DNA from: Acidobacteriota bacterium | Lineage (GTDB): Bacteria; Acidobacteriota; Blastocatellia; RBC074 | Direction of reading: 5' to 3' | Length of the DNA stretch: 64,000 nucleotides | Assembly: GCA_016196035.1 (NCBI GenBank) | Contig: JACPYM010000024.1 | Coordinates: 58,347-122,346 of the forward strand | Part shown: one piece after another, positions 37,903-46,658 of the stretch | Position numbering within the stretch: the first letter of the stretch is position 1 | How the letters are laid out: each line of letters begins with the position of its first letter | The notes under the pieces: generated by a model | The model's input: only the letters and a program-made list of their open reading frames with translations | Databases searched by the model: none | Told to the model about the DNA's origin: nothing | Translations under genes and position numbers: made by a program

Positions 37903-39513
37903 TCACGAGCTTGTTTTGGCAGTTGGCAGAGACGCCTTGTGCTGCACACGTGGCGCACTGATCAGTTGCATCCCCATCAAGAGGAGCAAGAGCAGCAAAA
38001 CTTCAGAGTCGCCAAAGTTGTAGTTGGCCAGCGCACTAAGTGAAAACCCAAGCGCGGCGCCAAAGGTGCCGAGTGACAAGCCAGCCGACCAAGCGGTGTT
38101 GGCGGCAAGAGGCTGGCTGCGCTGTTGGTAATAACCGCGCCAGGCGGAACGCAAGATAGTCGCCAGCAGCCAAATGAAACACAGCAAAGCGGGAATCCCA
38201 CGATCCAGCGCAATCTGAATTGGCGTCGAATGAGTATGCGTTACGTAATCGCCCGGGAAACCCCATTCCCGCCAGTGTAACTTATGCGCGTCCTGCCCCA
38301 CGCCCAACCAAGGATGGCGCGGAATCAACTTCAGCCCGGCACGCATGTAGTTTAAGCGCCGCAGAGAACTGTCATCCCTGAAACTGAGGGCGCCGGTTTG
38401 CCGGGCGGTCAAGATAACATAAACTGATAGCCCTCCCAGCAATACGATGAAAACCAACGCCGCAACCCGGATGCGCCTGCCTCCCACAGCCAGTGAAACC
38501 AGCAACAGAGCCACTAGAAACGTCATAATGACGGCCCGCGAAGCAGTCATGGCCAGCGTCAGCGAAAAAACCAAAAAGAGCATACCCCACAGCCACGTCT
38601 GCGCTGGCCTGCGCCGCCTTTGGCCGCTGAGCAAGACGCTCAATAACAAGCCATAACAAAGCAGGGCCAGCATCTGCATTTGTTCGGCATAGGTCAGAAA
38701 TTGGCGCGTAAAACCGGACACCCTAAACTGTCGCGTGCGGCCAGCAGTTGTAATGCCGAGCGGGTTCTCGCTTTGTTTCAAGGCTTGCGTGACGATCAGC
38801 TTAACCGGCAAGGGATCACCCGCGTGTAGCGTTTCAACTTCTAGTTGCTCCCCCACCTGACGACCGCGAATGATCTGTGCGGCCTCAGCCACCGAGGAAA
38901 CACGACGTTTGGCAATCATCCAAATGACATCGCCGGGCAAGACCTGCGCGCCTGGCATTTGGACTTGCAAGGGGCTATCGGCAGCAATGGAAGCGATGAC
39001 CATGCCGCGCCCATAGACTTTTTCAAACAGACTGAATCCCGCGCCCGCCAGACTTGAACAAAGCAGTATGCCTAACAGCCAGCGCGCCGCCGCAGGCTGT
39101 AGATTGGTGGCCAGCAGGTAAAGCACGCCGAAAAGCAATAAGGATTTCAGCTTGTGCAGGCTCACGGCTGGTTCCACCGAAAAGATTGCCGAAAGTACGG
39201 TCAGCCCGGCAAACCAAAGCAAAGGCCAATCAAACAGCGTGCGGCGAAAATGTAACTTGTGCAGCGCCAAGTCCCGGATGATCCAGGCGAGCAGGCTCAG
39301 ATTGAGGCCCAGGTTCGCCGCAAAAATTGAGTGCGGAACGGCGAGGGCAAAAAGGAAGAGACCAAATAATACGAGACGATTGGCCCACCGCGGCGCCGGT
39401 CGAGTCGCCTGTATCACGGCCAAGTCGTCTAGCTTTCCGAACCAATGCCCCGCCTTATTTCCCCCTGCTAGTGGGGATGATGCGCTGGGGGTCACGGCAG
39501 GGTGAAGTGTCAT
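37903..39513 (-). CDS. O-antigen ligase/polymerase-like membrane protein with inserted PDZ-like domain
   Basis: 536 residues with ten or more membrane segments. The Wzy/WaaL-type C-terminal loop has LIPRHPWLGVGQDAHKLHWR and YVTHTHSTPIQIALDRGIPA, and TASRAVIMTFLVALLL matches O-antigen ligase cores. Between membrane segments, residues about 185-250 (GAQVLPGDVIWMIAKRRVSS and AAQIIRGRQVGEQLEVETL) read as a PDZ domain. The enzyme class joins or polymerises glycans at the periplasmic membrane face. An inserted PDZ domain is not standard for it. It lies between the second anti-sigma gene and the CHAT unit. Confidence 0.82.
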   Translation of the reverse strand: MTLHPAVTPSASSPLAGGNKAGHWFGKLDDLAVIQATRPAPRWANRLVLFGLFLFALAVPHSIFAANLGLNLSLLAWIIRDLALHKLHFRRTLFDWPLLWFAGLTVLSAIFSVEPAVSLHKLKSLLLFGVLYLLATNLQPAAARWLLGILLCSSLAGAGFSLFEKVYGRGMVIASIAADSPLQVQMPGAQVLPGDVIWMIAKRRVSSVAEAAQIIRGRQVGEQLEVETLHAGDPLPVKLIVTQALKQSENPLGITTAGRTRQFRVSGFTRQFLTYAEQMQMLALLCYGLLLSVLLSGQRRRRPAQTWLWGMLFLVFSLTLAMTASRAVIMTFLVALLLVSLAVGGRRIRVAALVFIVLLGGLSVYVILTARQTGALSFRDDSSLRRLNYMRAGLKLIPRHPWLGVGQDAHKLHWREWGFPGDYVTHTHSTPIQIALDRGIPALLCFIWLLATILRSAWRGYYQQRSQPLAANTAWSAGLSLGTFGAALGFSLSALANYNFGDSEVLLLLLLLMGMQLISAPRVQHKASLPTAKTSS

Positions 39514-39840
39514 TGGTTTGGTCGTGTTTCACTTTGGGGAGGATCAAAAGATTAGCTCGTGACGCTGTGTCAACAGCCGCCTACATTATCCGGTCAACCC
39601 AGGCACGGCTCAAGGCCTAGAGGGCAAATGCCAAGCAACTGCTTTTGTCCGGGGTGTGACGTGAACGCGATCTCGCCTGACTGAGGGTTCGACGGCGGCG
39701 CAAGTTGCCGGCTGAAGTTTGTCGAGAACTTGCAAGCTGGCCTGTTGGCTTAAGGAGGGAGTTGCCAACAGGCACAGCGTTGCGGCGCTTTGCAATGAGT
39801 TGGAAACCTGCTGAGTTACCAGCATGAGCGATCACGCAAG
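39514..39840. other. 327-bp intergenic region, no supported gene
   Basis: One short minus-strand frame (39610-39825, 71 codons) directly follows the anti-sigma gene but has no ribosome binding site, no motif and irregular composition, so it is not called. No strong palindrome with a T-run was found. The region should contain the promoter of the ligase-like gene. Confidence 0.5.
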
Positions 39841-40503
39841 TTACTCAACGCCTTCCAGCAGTTGCTTTTTTTCTTGATAGAGATTGCGCATCATCAATTG
39901 ATGCGCTTGATCGTTTGGATTGGCCTTTAAGGCCTGGCGGCAATTCTGCAAGGAATCTTCGATCCGGCTCAACTTCTGCTCGAAATCAGCCCGGCGTTGC
40001 GGATTCCAATTGCTCATGCGCGCCTGGACGGCAACCATTTTGCGATCCAGCTCGAGCTTGAGTTGCGACTCTTCCGCAAACAGCGCTGTTTGCATCCCGC
40101 GCATCGTCAGGACCGAGTTGTATTGCCGGTAAAAGCTGACCGAGCTAAACGCGGCCAGCGCCAACGCTAACGCTCCGGCGCCGGCCAGTTGCGGCAGTGT
40201 AAAAGTAAAGCTCTTGGCTCTCAGCCGTTCCAGCAACCCGGGCTTGGGCAGCGCGTTGGTGGTCAGCGTCTTTTTGGCGGCCAACTCTGCTTCGATTTCG
40301 TTGCTGATGCGCGTCCACAAAGCGCGGGGTGGCGTGTGCAACGGCAACTCGCGCGCGGCGGTGCGCAATTGGTCTAACTCAAGTCGAACCGTTTTACAGG
40401 GGGTACAAGAATTGAGGTGGCCTTCGATGCGGCCCGCTTCGTTATCCGAGAGAAATCCGTCGAGGTATTCAGACAACGAATCAACTACGTTACGGCATTC
40501 CAT
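39841..40503 (-). CDS. Transmembrane zf-HC2 anti-sigma factor
   Basis: 220 residues. MECRNVVDSLSEYLDGFLSD and the zinc motif HLNSCTPCKTVRLE identify the zf-HC2 anti-sigma domain. A membrane helix follows near residue 108 (LAGAGALALALAAFSSVSF). The external part is a long coiled coil (LFAEESQLKLELDRKMVAVQ, ADFEQKLSRIEDSLQNC). It starts 51 bp downstream of the ECF sigma gene on the same strand and is its likely inhibitor. Confidence 0.9.
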   Translation of the reverse strand: MECRNVVDSLSEYLDGFLSDNEAGRIEGHLNSCTPCKTVRLELDQLRTAARELPLHTPPRALWTRISNEIEAELAAKKTLTTNALPKPGLLERLRAKSFTFTLPQLAGAGALALALAAFSSVSFYRQYNSVLTMRGMQTALFAEESQLKLELDRKMVAVQARMSNWNPQRRADFEQKLSRIEDSLQNCRQALKANPNDQAHQLMMRNLYQEKKQLLEGVE

Positions 40504-40554
40504 ACTACTTTTCCTCTCTGACTTACCCTTGAATTTGTGAGGTTGGCTAAACGG

Positions 40555-41133
40555 TCATTGGCCGTTCAGCTTTTTTTTGTTGAGAAACTCGCGCAGCCGC
40601 ATCCTTGCTTTGTGCAGTTGCGATTTCGAGGTTCCAGTACTCACGCCCAGCATCTTGCCAATCTCTTCGTGCTCGAAGCCCTCCACATCGTGCAAAACGA
40701 AGACGGTGCGATAACCCGGCGGCAATTCCGAAATTGCTTTGTCCAGCGCGATTCGATCTACAAAACGGGGGCGTTCACCCACGCCTTGAATTAAATCTTG
40801 AATCTCGCCGATTTCGCCTTCTTCGGTCGTCTTTTCGAGTTTGACGCCCTTCTTGCGGAAGTGCATCAGCACATGATTGACAGTCAGGCGATGCAACCAA
40901 GTGGTGAATGCCGATTCGCCACGAAAGCTGCCGAGCTTGCGGAAGAGTTGAATGAAGACTTCCTGCGCCAGATCCTCCGCTTCGGTTGAGTTCGCAACCA
41001 TCCGCAGACAGAGGCTGTAGACGCGCCTATGATGGCGTTCGTACAACGTCTCGAACGCCGCCATATCTCCTTGCGACGAAGCTTGAGCCAAATCGTAATC
41101 CGATGTGACCTGTTTGCTTGTATTCGCTATCAC
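40555..41133 (-). CDS. ECF-type RNA polymerase sigma factor
   Basis: 192 residues. Region 2: [39 protein letters not shown] and [19 protein letters not shown]. Region 4: [20 protein letters not shown] and the [21 protein letters not shown]. This is a standard RpoE-like ECF factor. With its anti-sigma partner it is the second such pair flanking the CHAT and ligase genes. Confidence 0.93.
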   Translation of the reverse strand: MIANTSKQVTSDYDLAQASSQGDMAAFETLYERHHRRVYSLCLRMVANSTEAEDLAQEVFIQLFRKLGSFRGESAFTTWLHRLTVNHVLMHFRKKGVKLEKTTEEGEIGEIQDLIQGVGERPRFVDRIALDKAISELPPGYRTVFVLHDVEGFEHEEIGKMLGVSTGTSKSQLHKARMRLREFLNKKKLNGQ

Positions 41134-41468
41134 GCTCGTTGCCTGCTCCTGCTGGGAACGGGCATCATTGGGCAGAGAGGAAGTTCTCGTGACACACTGT
41201 CGCGGTACAACTTAAAGAACTTTTGTGTGTCACTGCCGCCTGTGATGCCGCGCTTTCAAATGTGGGTTGCTCTTGCCTTAAGATTTTTAATCCTGCTGTT
41301 TGCGTACTACTGCTTCAAAGGTGCGCCATCATAGCCTAGAGGATTGAAAAGCCGCAACCACGTGCCCGACACCTATTTCCGGTTGGTAAACGGGGCTTCG
41401 GACAGGGTAGAATCCGCTGGCAATCACACATTCACCGCCCCTGCGAAACCGTTTTCCACAACAAAACT
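41134..41468. other. 335-bp divergent region between ECF and radical SAM genes
   Basis: No supported gene. An inverted repeat GTGACACAC (41189-41197) with GTGTGTCAC (41225-41233) lies 60-100 bp from the sigma start and is a candidate operator or hairpin. Promoters for both flanking genes must lie here. Confidence 0.5.
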
Positions 41469-42497
41469 ATGCCGCGCATCGGAATTGAGCTAAACAACGT
41501 CTGCAATCTGGATTGCACCCACTGCTTCCGCAGCATCTATCGTGGAGATGAGCGCGGCACAGGCGACAAGAGTGCCCTCTTCTTCCCACTCGACACCCTT
41601 GAAAAAATCCTAATCGAAGGCAAAGCGCTCGGCTACCGTCATATCGCCATCACCGGCGGCGAACCGCCCATGCATCCGCGTTTCGGCGAGGCCTTGGACA
41701 TGATCGCTGACCACGCTTTCACCTACCACTTCCTGACCAACGCCCGCAATTTTCAGAAGACCTTCAAGACCGTCAACACGCCGTTGCGCCGTTCCAAGCT
41801 GAATGGCATCACCTTCAGCCTGGATGGCGCGACCGAGGCCACGCACGACGGCATTCGCGGCAAAGGCTCTTACCGCGAAGTCGTCACCGCCATCGCCATG
41901 TGCCAGGCCGCCGGCATTCAAGCCAACATCATCACGACCGTCAATAAAGCCAATCGCCACGAGATTGACCAATTGGCCCTGCTCGGCGCACACCTCAAGG
42001 TCAAATATCAGGTCTTCGGCCACCAGATGCCGACCGAACACAACATGGGCGCCGACCTAATTTTGCCGCTCAGCGAATGGCGCGCCGTCGAGCGCGACGT
42101 AGCTCGCGTAATCACCGAATTCCGGCATGAGATTTCGATGGCCGTGGGCTTTTACACGGATTACTACCTGCCGCGCTGTGCGCCGTTGATGCTGGATGAT
42201 TTGAATGTGGATTATCGCGGGCGTTTAACACTCTGCTGCCAACTGTCCAATTACCGCGATGATGACGGTGATGGCGAAGATGTCATCGGCGATCTCAAAA
42301 AAGAGAGTTTGTCCGCCGCCCTAAGTAAACTGATGGATTTGGTGACGCGCGTACAGCGGGAGCGGCTGGACATGGCGAAGAGCGGGCAATACGAAGAGAA
42401 GTTACATTACCCCTGTCTGGCCTGCATTGATCGGTTCAGAAAAACCAGCGAACAGCCCATGCTGGTGCAGATCGGACAGGTAAAGGGCGCGGCTTAA
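41469..42497 (+). CDS. Radical SAM protein with SPASM-like C-terminus
   Basis: 342 residues. The N-terminal Fe-S motif is [17 protein letters not shown] (CxxxCxxC), followed by [18 protein letters not shown] and [20 protein letters not shown], the core of SPASM-type radical SAM enzymes. The C-terminal part has further Cys in [27 protein letters not shown] and [10 protein letters not shown], likely binding an auxiliary cluster. SPASM enzymes often modify peptides, but no precursor gene is adjacent. It converges with the DUF1573 gene. Confidence 0.87.
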   Translation: MPRIGIELNNVCNLDCTHCFRSIYRGDERGTGDKSALFFPLDTLEKILIEGKALGYRHIAITGGEPPMHPRFGEALDMIADHAFTYHFLTNARNFQKTFKTVNTPLRRSKLNGITFSLDGATEATHDGIRGKGSYREVVTAIAMCQAAGIQANIITTVNKANRHEIDQLALLGAHLKVKYQVFGHQMPTEHNMGADLILPLSEWRAVERDVARVITEFRHEISMAVGFYTDYYLPRCAPLMLDDLNVDYRGRLTLCCQLSNYRDDDGDGEDVIGDLKKESLSAALSKLMDLVTRVQRERLDMAKSGQYEEKLHYPCLACIDRFRKTSEQPMLVQIGQVKGAA

Positions 42498-42520
42498 ATC
42501 GCCCTTTACCTGAAAAAAAA

Positions 42521-43900
42521 CTATTGCGCGCTGACGGTCACGGGGACCTCAATCAAAGGAATGTCTTTGTTATTCGTTTCGATCTTGATCGTCCCGGCAT
42601 GCTTGCCGACAGGCGGTTTTTCGCTAAAGCCAATGCGCAACAGGTAGGTTTGTTTGTTGTTATCCACCGACTCGACTTTGACTTTGAGAAACGGCAGGTC
42701 GGAAGTCATGTTTTTGATCTCCAAGCCGCCACTGCGCGTCACGGTCACCCAGGTGAACTTGCTCAGCCCGCTAATGTCATAATCAGCCAACGACACCGGG
42801 ATATTCTCAAACGCCAGTTTGCCAGGGTTGACATTCACCGGCGGCACCACGCGTAAATCCAAATCAAACGCCAGTTCCGGTGTTTCTTTGCTATCCGTCG
42901 TCAGCTTGATGGTTTGGTGATAAACCCCAAGCGGCAGCCCTTCTTTCCCGACAAAATTGACGGCAAAGCGCTTGCCCTCTTCCAACGTATTGAGCGTAAC
43001 GTTGAAGGTGTCGCCACCCGCTTCAAGCTTGGTGATTTTCAGCGGCTGCGGGCTATCTTGATAAAGACTGAACAGGCCGCTTACCGGAAAACCGGTTGGC
43101 GCCTGTGCGCTCCAGCGATCCACCGGGCTGACGACGATAGAGCCGATGCGCTTGCCATTGGGCAACCCGTCCGGCACAACGATGACCATGCTCATCTGTA
43201 GCGTAAATTGCGGACGGGCCGGATCGTTGGTAAACACCTCAGCGGTTTTGGTGATTGCGCCTTGATAACTTTCGGTGTGAACTGACAACGAGATTTTGCC
43301 CTCCTGACCAGGAGGCACGGCGCGCGTAAATTCGCTCGCCGTACACCCTCAGCTTGGCGCCACGCTATTGATTGTCAGTTCCGCCGTGCCTTCATTTTTG
43401 AATTTGAAGTCATATTGCGCCAGCACGCCTTTTTTCAATTCGCCGAAATCATGCTGCGTTTTGGCTATCACCAATTTCGGCCCATCCGTGGGTGGCTCGA
43501 TCACGTTCATGCTCAGGGCCAAGACAAATTGCGAACTCCCAGGGTCATTGGTAAAGACCTGCGCTGATTTGGTAATCGCGCCCATGAACCCATCCGTATG
43601 CACCGCCAGCGTAACTTTCCCTTCTTTGCCGGGCAGCACGCTTTTGGTGAAATCACTCGTCGTGCAGCCGCAGCCGGGTTGGACATTGCTGATGACCAAC
43701 TCCGCATTGCCTTCATTTTTGAATGTGAAGCCATATTCGGCGAGCGTTCCTTTTTTGATGTCGCCCAAATTATGCTGCAATTCTTTAATGGTCAGCTTCG
43801 GCGCGTTTTTCGTGTCCGCCTTCTGCGGCTCGACGGTTTGCCCGAATGATGCGGCGCTTAGCCCTAACACGAGGATGAGCAAAATAGCTGATATTTTCAT
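42521..43900 (-). CDS. Secreted two-domain DUF1573 protein interrupted by one in-frame TGA
   Basis: Read as one frame it encodes about 459 residues: a signal peptide, two homologous DUF1573 repeats, and a further beta-rich region. The first repeat has NLGDIKKGTLAEYGFTFKNE and NVQPGCGCTTSDF. The second has DFGELKKGVLAQYDFKFKNE and then SVAPS, TGA, GCTASEF. The TGA at 43351-43349 thus replaces the first Cys of the CGCT motif, and no other lesion is seen on either side. The downstream part has only a GTG at 43318 and no ribosome binding site, so independent initiation is unlikely. A recent nonsense mutation and selenocysteine recoding are both possible. If no recoding occurs, the products are 42521-43318 and 43349-43900. 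Confidence 0.75.
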
Positions 43901-44009
43901 TGGAAGTTACTCCTTCAGGAAATAGGTTCAGGGCAAGACCGGCGAATCGAGACGTAGCAGCAAACAAAAACGGCCACCAATCAGCGGTGACCGCTTCAGG
44001 GTTGCCATT

Positions 44010-44057
<48 letters not shown>

Positions 44058-44209
44058 AAAACTAGCATTTTGTACGGTTTGAGCGCAAGGCGTATCCATT
44101 GGTATGAAGCCCGTCTTTTCAGTCAAACGCGCATAAATCACATTAGTCTTGATTGGCATGCTTTGGTGCCTCTTTGTGTGCTCGTTCGTTACCATAGCGT
44201 TACCGCCTT

Positions 44210-44518
44210 TCATGCGGCCCGCCTTTCGAGTGTGTCGAGCCGTTGGGCAATCTCGACGCGGTTACGCCGTTCGCGGTCTATGTCCTCACACATCACGCGC
44301 AGATCGTTCCGCATATCGTGTACATCGCTAGCCAAGGTTTGGAATGTCTCCACGAAATTCGGCGGCAGCAAGGGGTTGGTATCGCAGCCCTCAAAACGCG
44401 CCTCAAGACCATCAAACCGTGTCTCCAACGTGCCCAGCCTGCGCACGATCATCAGCAATAATTCGCGTTCAGAGAGTTTTTCGGTTAAGTCTTTCGTGTC
44501 GTCGTGTTCGTTGCTCAT
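44210..44518 (-). CDS. Small coiled-coil protein, element gene
   Basis: 102 residues, charged and helical (LSERELLLMIVRRLGTLETR, DLRVMCEDIDRERRNRVEIA). Heptad-like spacing predicts a coiled coil. The ATG overlaps the TAA of the upstream gene (TAATG), so it is translated with it. No known domain is recognised. It is the leftmost gene of the element. Confidence 0.65.
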   Translation of the reverse strand: MSNEHDDTKDLTEKLSERELLLMIVRRLGTLETRFDGLEARFEGCDTNPLLPPNFVETFQTLASDVHDMRNDLRVMCEDIDRERRNRVEIAQRLDTLERRAA

Positions 44519-44799
44519 TAGTTTCCTGCCTTTTTAATAGTGCGCTTCTTTGCCGCTGGCTTCGTCTCTGCTACAAGCGCGTCTATCAACCCGTCTTCAC
44601 AGCGTGACGTGGCGGCTTCGTTTTCAACCTGTCCCTCTTGCTCATCGGGTAAGGGCCGGAAAAGAATTTGCGCCAGATCAACCAAAGCCACGCGCTGTAC
44701 TGGTCCAATTTGCTCCCAAGGAATGTGATGAATCACTACTTCGACAGGTGGATGCGAGAGCTTGGTTTTGCGCTTCAGTGCGAGCTTTTGTGTCTGCAT
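44518..44799 (-). CDS. Small hypothetical protein, element gene
   Basis: 93 residues: a basic N-terminus (LALKRKTKLSHPPVEVVIHH), a hydrophobic centre (VQRVALVDLAQILFRPL) and an acidic then basic tail. No family is recognised. It sits in a minus-strand group of three, 5 bp after the HTH gene and overlapping the coiled-coil gene, and is probably co-expressed with both. Confidence 0.6.
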   Translation of the reverse strand: MQTQKLALKRKTKLSHPPVEVVIHHIPWEQIGPVQRVALVDLAQILFRPLPDEQEGQVENEAATSRCEDGLIDALVAETKPAAKKRTIKKAGN

Positions 44800-44804
44800 C
44801 CTTC

Positions 44805-45146
44805 CTACCTTCCTTTTTTGGTCTTAGCCACGCCCTTCCCTGTCGCTGCCGCCTTCGGCTTCGATGCCGCCTTCTTTGCACCAAGCTTGGTTGCCCCATT
44901 GGGCTCCGGCTGCTCTGCCGTCTCGCCTTCTGCCACACCCTTTGGCTTCGGCCCTCGCTGTGTAACAGGCTTCGGCGCATCAGCCGGAATAAGGTAATAG
45001 TGCCCTCCTGTTGGCAGCGGATGCTTTTCTGCATTCGGGATAAGACCTTGTCTCAGCCAGAGCATAACTGTTTGATACTTCACCCCTGAGTTTTCTGCAT
45101 ATTCCTTCGGAGCAATCATTCGCGGCGATTCCTTTTTTGTAGCCAT
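44805..45146 (-). CDS. Helix-turn-helix protein with basic Ala/Lys tail, element gene
   Basis: 113 residues from 45146; an ATG at 45119, ten bases after AAGGA, is a good alternative. The segment APKEYAENSGVKYQTVMLWL followed by RQGLIPNAEKHPLPTGGHYY is an excisionase/MerR-like winged helix module. The C-terminus is a low-complexity basic tail (GAKKAASKPKAAATGKGVAK). It is divergent from the rightward genes and may regulate the element. Confidence 0.7.
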   Translation of the reverse strand: MATKKESPRMIAPKEYAENSGVKYQTVMLWLRQGLIPNAEKHPLPTGGHYYLIPADAPKPVTQRGPKPKGVAEGETAEQPEPNGATKLGAKKAASKPKAAATGKGVAKTKKGR

Positions 45147-45160
45147 AGCAGGGTAAATCT

Positions 45161-45220
45161 AGCCCCTTTAGTAACTACAGGCAAGAACGAGTCGAAAGAC
45201 AAGATATTTCTAAAGGGGCT
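45161..45220 (+). promoter_or_regulatory. Perfect inverted repeat between divergent element genes
   Basis: AGCCCCTTTAG (45161-45171) and CTAAAGGGGCT (45210-45220) are exact reverse complements in the 85-bp divergent intergenic space. Position favours an operator or a shared leader hairpin controlling both directions. TTTATTATTTT follows the right arm, so a terminator for leftward-reading strands is also possible. Confidence 0.5.
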
Positions 45221-45231
45221 TTATTATTTTC

Positions 45232-45555
45232 TTGACTAATTCCAAGAAGCTTTACGTGATTGACGACGCTCACACGTACGAAGCGCGCACGACCTGCAAA
45301 CACAAAGTCGCGCGCCACCTGATGCAACGTTACACCGAAGCCCTCGGTGTAACGGAAGCCGAAGGCAAGCGCGTTGTGGATCCTGCGCCGATGGGTTGGT
45401 CCGCGAGTGGCGAACAAACCGCAATGGGCTGGAAGGCGCGCGACGAAGAGCCAGCGCCACCAGCGCCCAAGATGCAATGGGGAACGGATGTTTTTCGCGG
45501 CCAGCCGCGCGGTGTGGCTCGCAAGCAGCGTTGGGATTGGCGCAGAGAGTTTTAA
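45232..45555 (+). CDS. Small hypothetical protein, element gene
   Basis: 107 residues beginning at a TTG at 45232; the start is uncertain because no close ribosome binding site is visible. The sequence is hydrophilic with YTEALGVTEAEGKRVVDPAP and a Trp-rich C-terminal half (MGWSASGEQTAMGW, KQRWDWRREF). No known domain. It opens the rightward gene set of the element. Confidence 0.5.
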   Translation: MTNSKKLYVIDDAHTYEARTTCKHKVARHLMQRYTEALGVTEAEGKRVVDPAPMGWSASGEQTAMGWKARDEEPAPPAPKMQWGTDVFRGQPRGVARKQRWDWRREF

Positions 45556-45634
45556 GGCTGTGTCCACTCCCGCGCGCGGGCGGGTTCATTCTTGAGGCGA
45601 GCGCCGCGCCGCTCGCCGATTTCTTGGGGCAAAC

Positions 45635-45934
45635 GTGAATAAGCTGAACGAATCGAAAAACAATCTAGCGGACGCGCTGTCAGAAGCGCTTCGCAACTAC
45701 GTAGACGCTGAGATTGTGCAGCGCTTGGGCGAGATCGAAATCAGACCACGCGACCCGCGCGAGATCGTGCCGACAAAAGTCTATCGCTACGTCGAAGCGG
45801 CTAAGGCTTGCCAGATGTCGCGGGACACCTTGGCCCGTGCCGTAAAGAGCAACGATTTGAAGATTCACTACAAAGGAGCCACGCCCTATTTTCCAGGCTC
45901 CGATTTATTGATGTGGCTTGAGAGAGACAACTGA
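45635..45934 (+). CDS. AlpA/excisionase-like helix-turn-helix protein
   Basis: 99 residues from a GTG at 45635. The C-terminal half (YRYVEAAKACQMSRDTLARA followed by VKSNDLKIHYKGATPYFPGS and DLLMWLE) is a compact HTH_17-type domain that reads DNA in excisionases and AlpA regulators. The N-terminal half is helical and acidic. In satellites and integrative elements such proteins control excision or integrase expression. Confidence 0.72.
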   Translation: MNKLNESKNNLADALSEALRNYVDAEIVQRLGEIEIRPRDPREIVPTKVYRYVEAAKACQMSRDTLARAVKSNDLKIHYKGATPYFPGSDLLMWLERDN

Positions 45935-45985
45935 TTTATCTAGGTTTTCACTTAACCACTTTTCAATACGAAAGGACTCTTCACT

Positions 45986-46318
45986 ATGAAAGAAACGCGA
46001 AAGACAGCACCGCAGACGCCTGCAACGTACTTTGCGCCAGAGATCGAGGCCCGTCGCCCTGATTACGAGCGCCTGGCCGAAGCCTTCATCACGCTGGGTG
46101 AGTTGCACGCTGACCGCCCTTTTCCTGGCCGCTTGGAAGTTTCGACGGATGGCGAGATTTCGCCCTGTCTCACAACCGCGCTGGATACGCACATCAGTGA
46201 ATTGGTGCAAGGGTTGGATTGGTTCGACGCGCGGGTGTGGCGTCGTTTCTATGTGGAAATGCGGCTGATGCTCGATCAGCTCGAACTGGAACGCTCTCTC
46301 AACCGGCGCGCCGTCTAG
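45986..46318 (+). CDS. Hypothetical protein, element gene
   Basis: 110 residues behind AAAGGA nine bases before the ATG. Helical and acidic (RRPDYERLAEAFITLGELHA, FDARVWRRFYVEMRLMLDQL). No recognised family, signal peptide or membrane segment. It lies in a tight rightward run with the next small gene 25 bp downstream. Confidence 0.6.
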   Translation: MKETRKTAPQTPATYFAPEIEARRPDYERLAEAFITLGELHADRPFPGRLEVSTDGEISPCLTTALDTHISELVQGLDWFDARVWRRFYVEMRLMLDQLELERSLNRRAV

Positions 46319-46343
46319 GTGCGCAGTCTAAAGGAAGGAAGCT

Positions 46344-46535
46344 ATGCCCAACGATCTCAATCAGGATTTCGTCACCTTACGCGCCAGCAACCGCACGGTT
46401 GAACCTTTGGCAACGGTCCAGGAGCGCCTGGCGCACGCCTTGAACGAGTACATCTTGCATCCGGATGTTTCTACGGTCGCGGCTAAGCGGATGGCCGAAA
46501 TCGTGATGTACATACTTGAATCCCCTGAGGAGTAA
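46344..46535 (+). CDS. Small hypothetical protein, element gene
   Basis: 63 residues with a strong AAGGAAGGA ribosome binding site. The sequence (LATVQERLAHALNEYILHPD, STVAAKRMAEIVMYILESPE) is two amphipathic helices. No family recognised. A perfect 14-bp hairpin follows 6 bp after the stop. Confidence 0.6.
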   Translation: MPNDLNQDFVTLRASNRTVEPLATVQERLAHALNEYILHPDVSTVAAKRMAEIVMYILESPEE

Positions 46536-46541
46536 AGCAAA

Positions 46542-46575
46542 GGGCTTTTCAAGTGCGCTAACACTTGAAAAGCCC
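46542..46575 (+). terminator. Perfect 14-bp hairpin after the small element genes
   Basis: GGGCTTTTCAAGTG and CACTTGAAAAGCCC pair perfectly around the loop CGCTAA. There is no T-run after the stem on the plus strand, so termination efficiency is uncertain. An mRNA-stabilising hairpin is the alternative. Confidence 0.6.
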
Positions 46576-46658
46576 CAACAACACCACACGCCGAAGCGCG
46601 CAGATGCTGCCTTGCAACGCCATCCTACCGCTTCGGCCTTTCCCATTGAAAGGATCCG

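Noticed and set aside
39610..39825. 71-codon minus-strand frame after the anti-sigma gene
   Set aside because: No ribosome binding site, motif or compositional support.
42521..43318. Separate DUF1573 gene starting at the GTG at 43318
   Set aside because: No ribosome binding site, start in the middle of a domain, and frame continuity with the upstream half across a single TGA.
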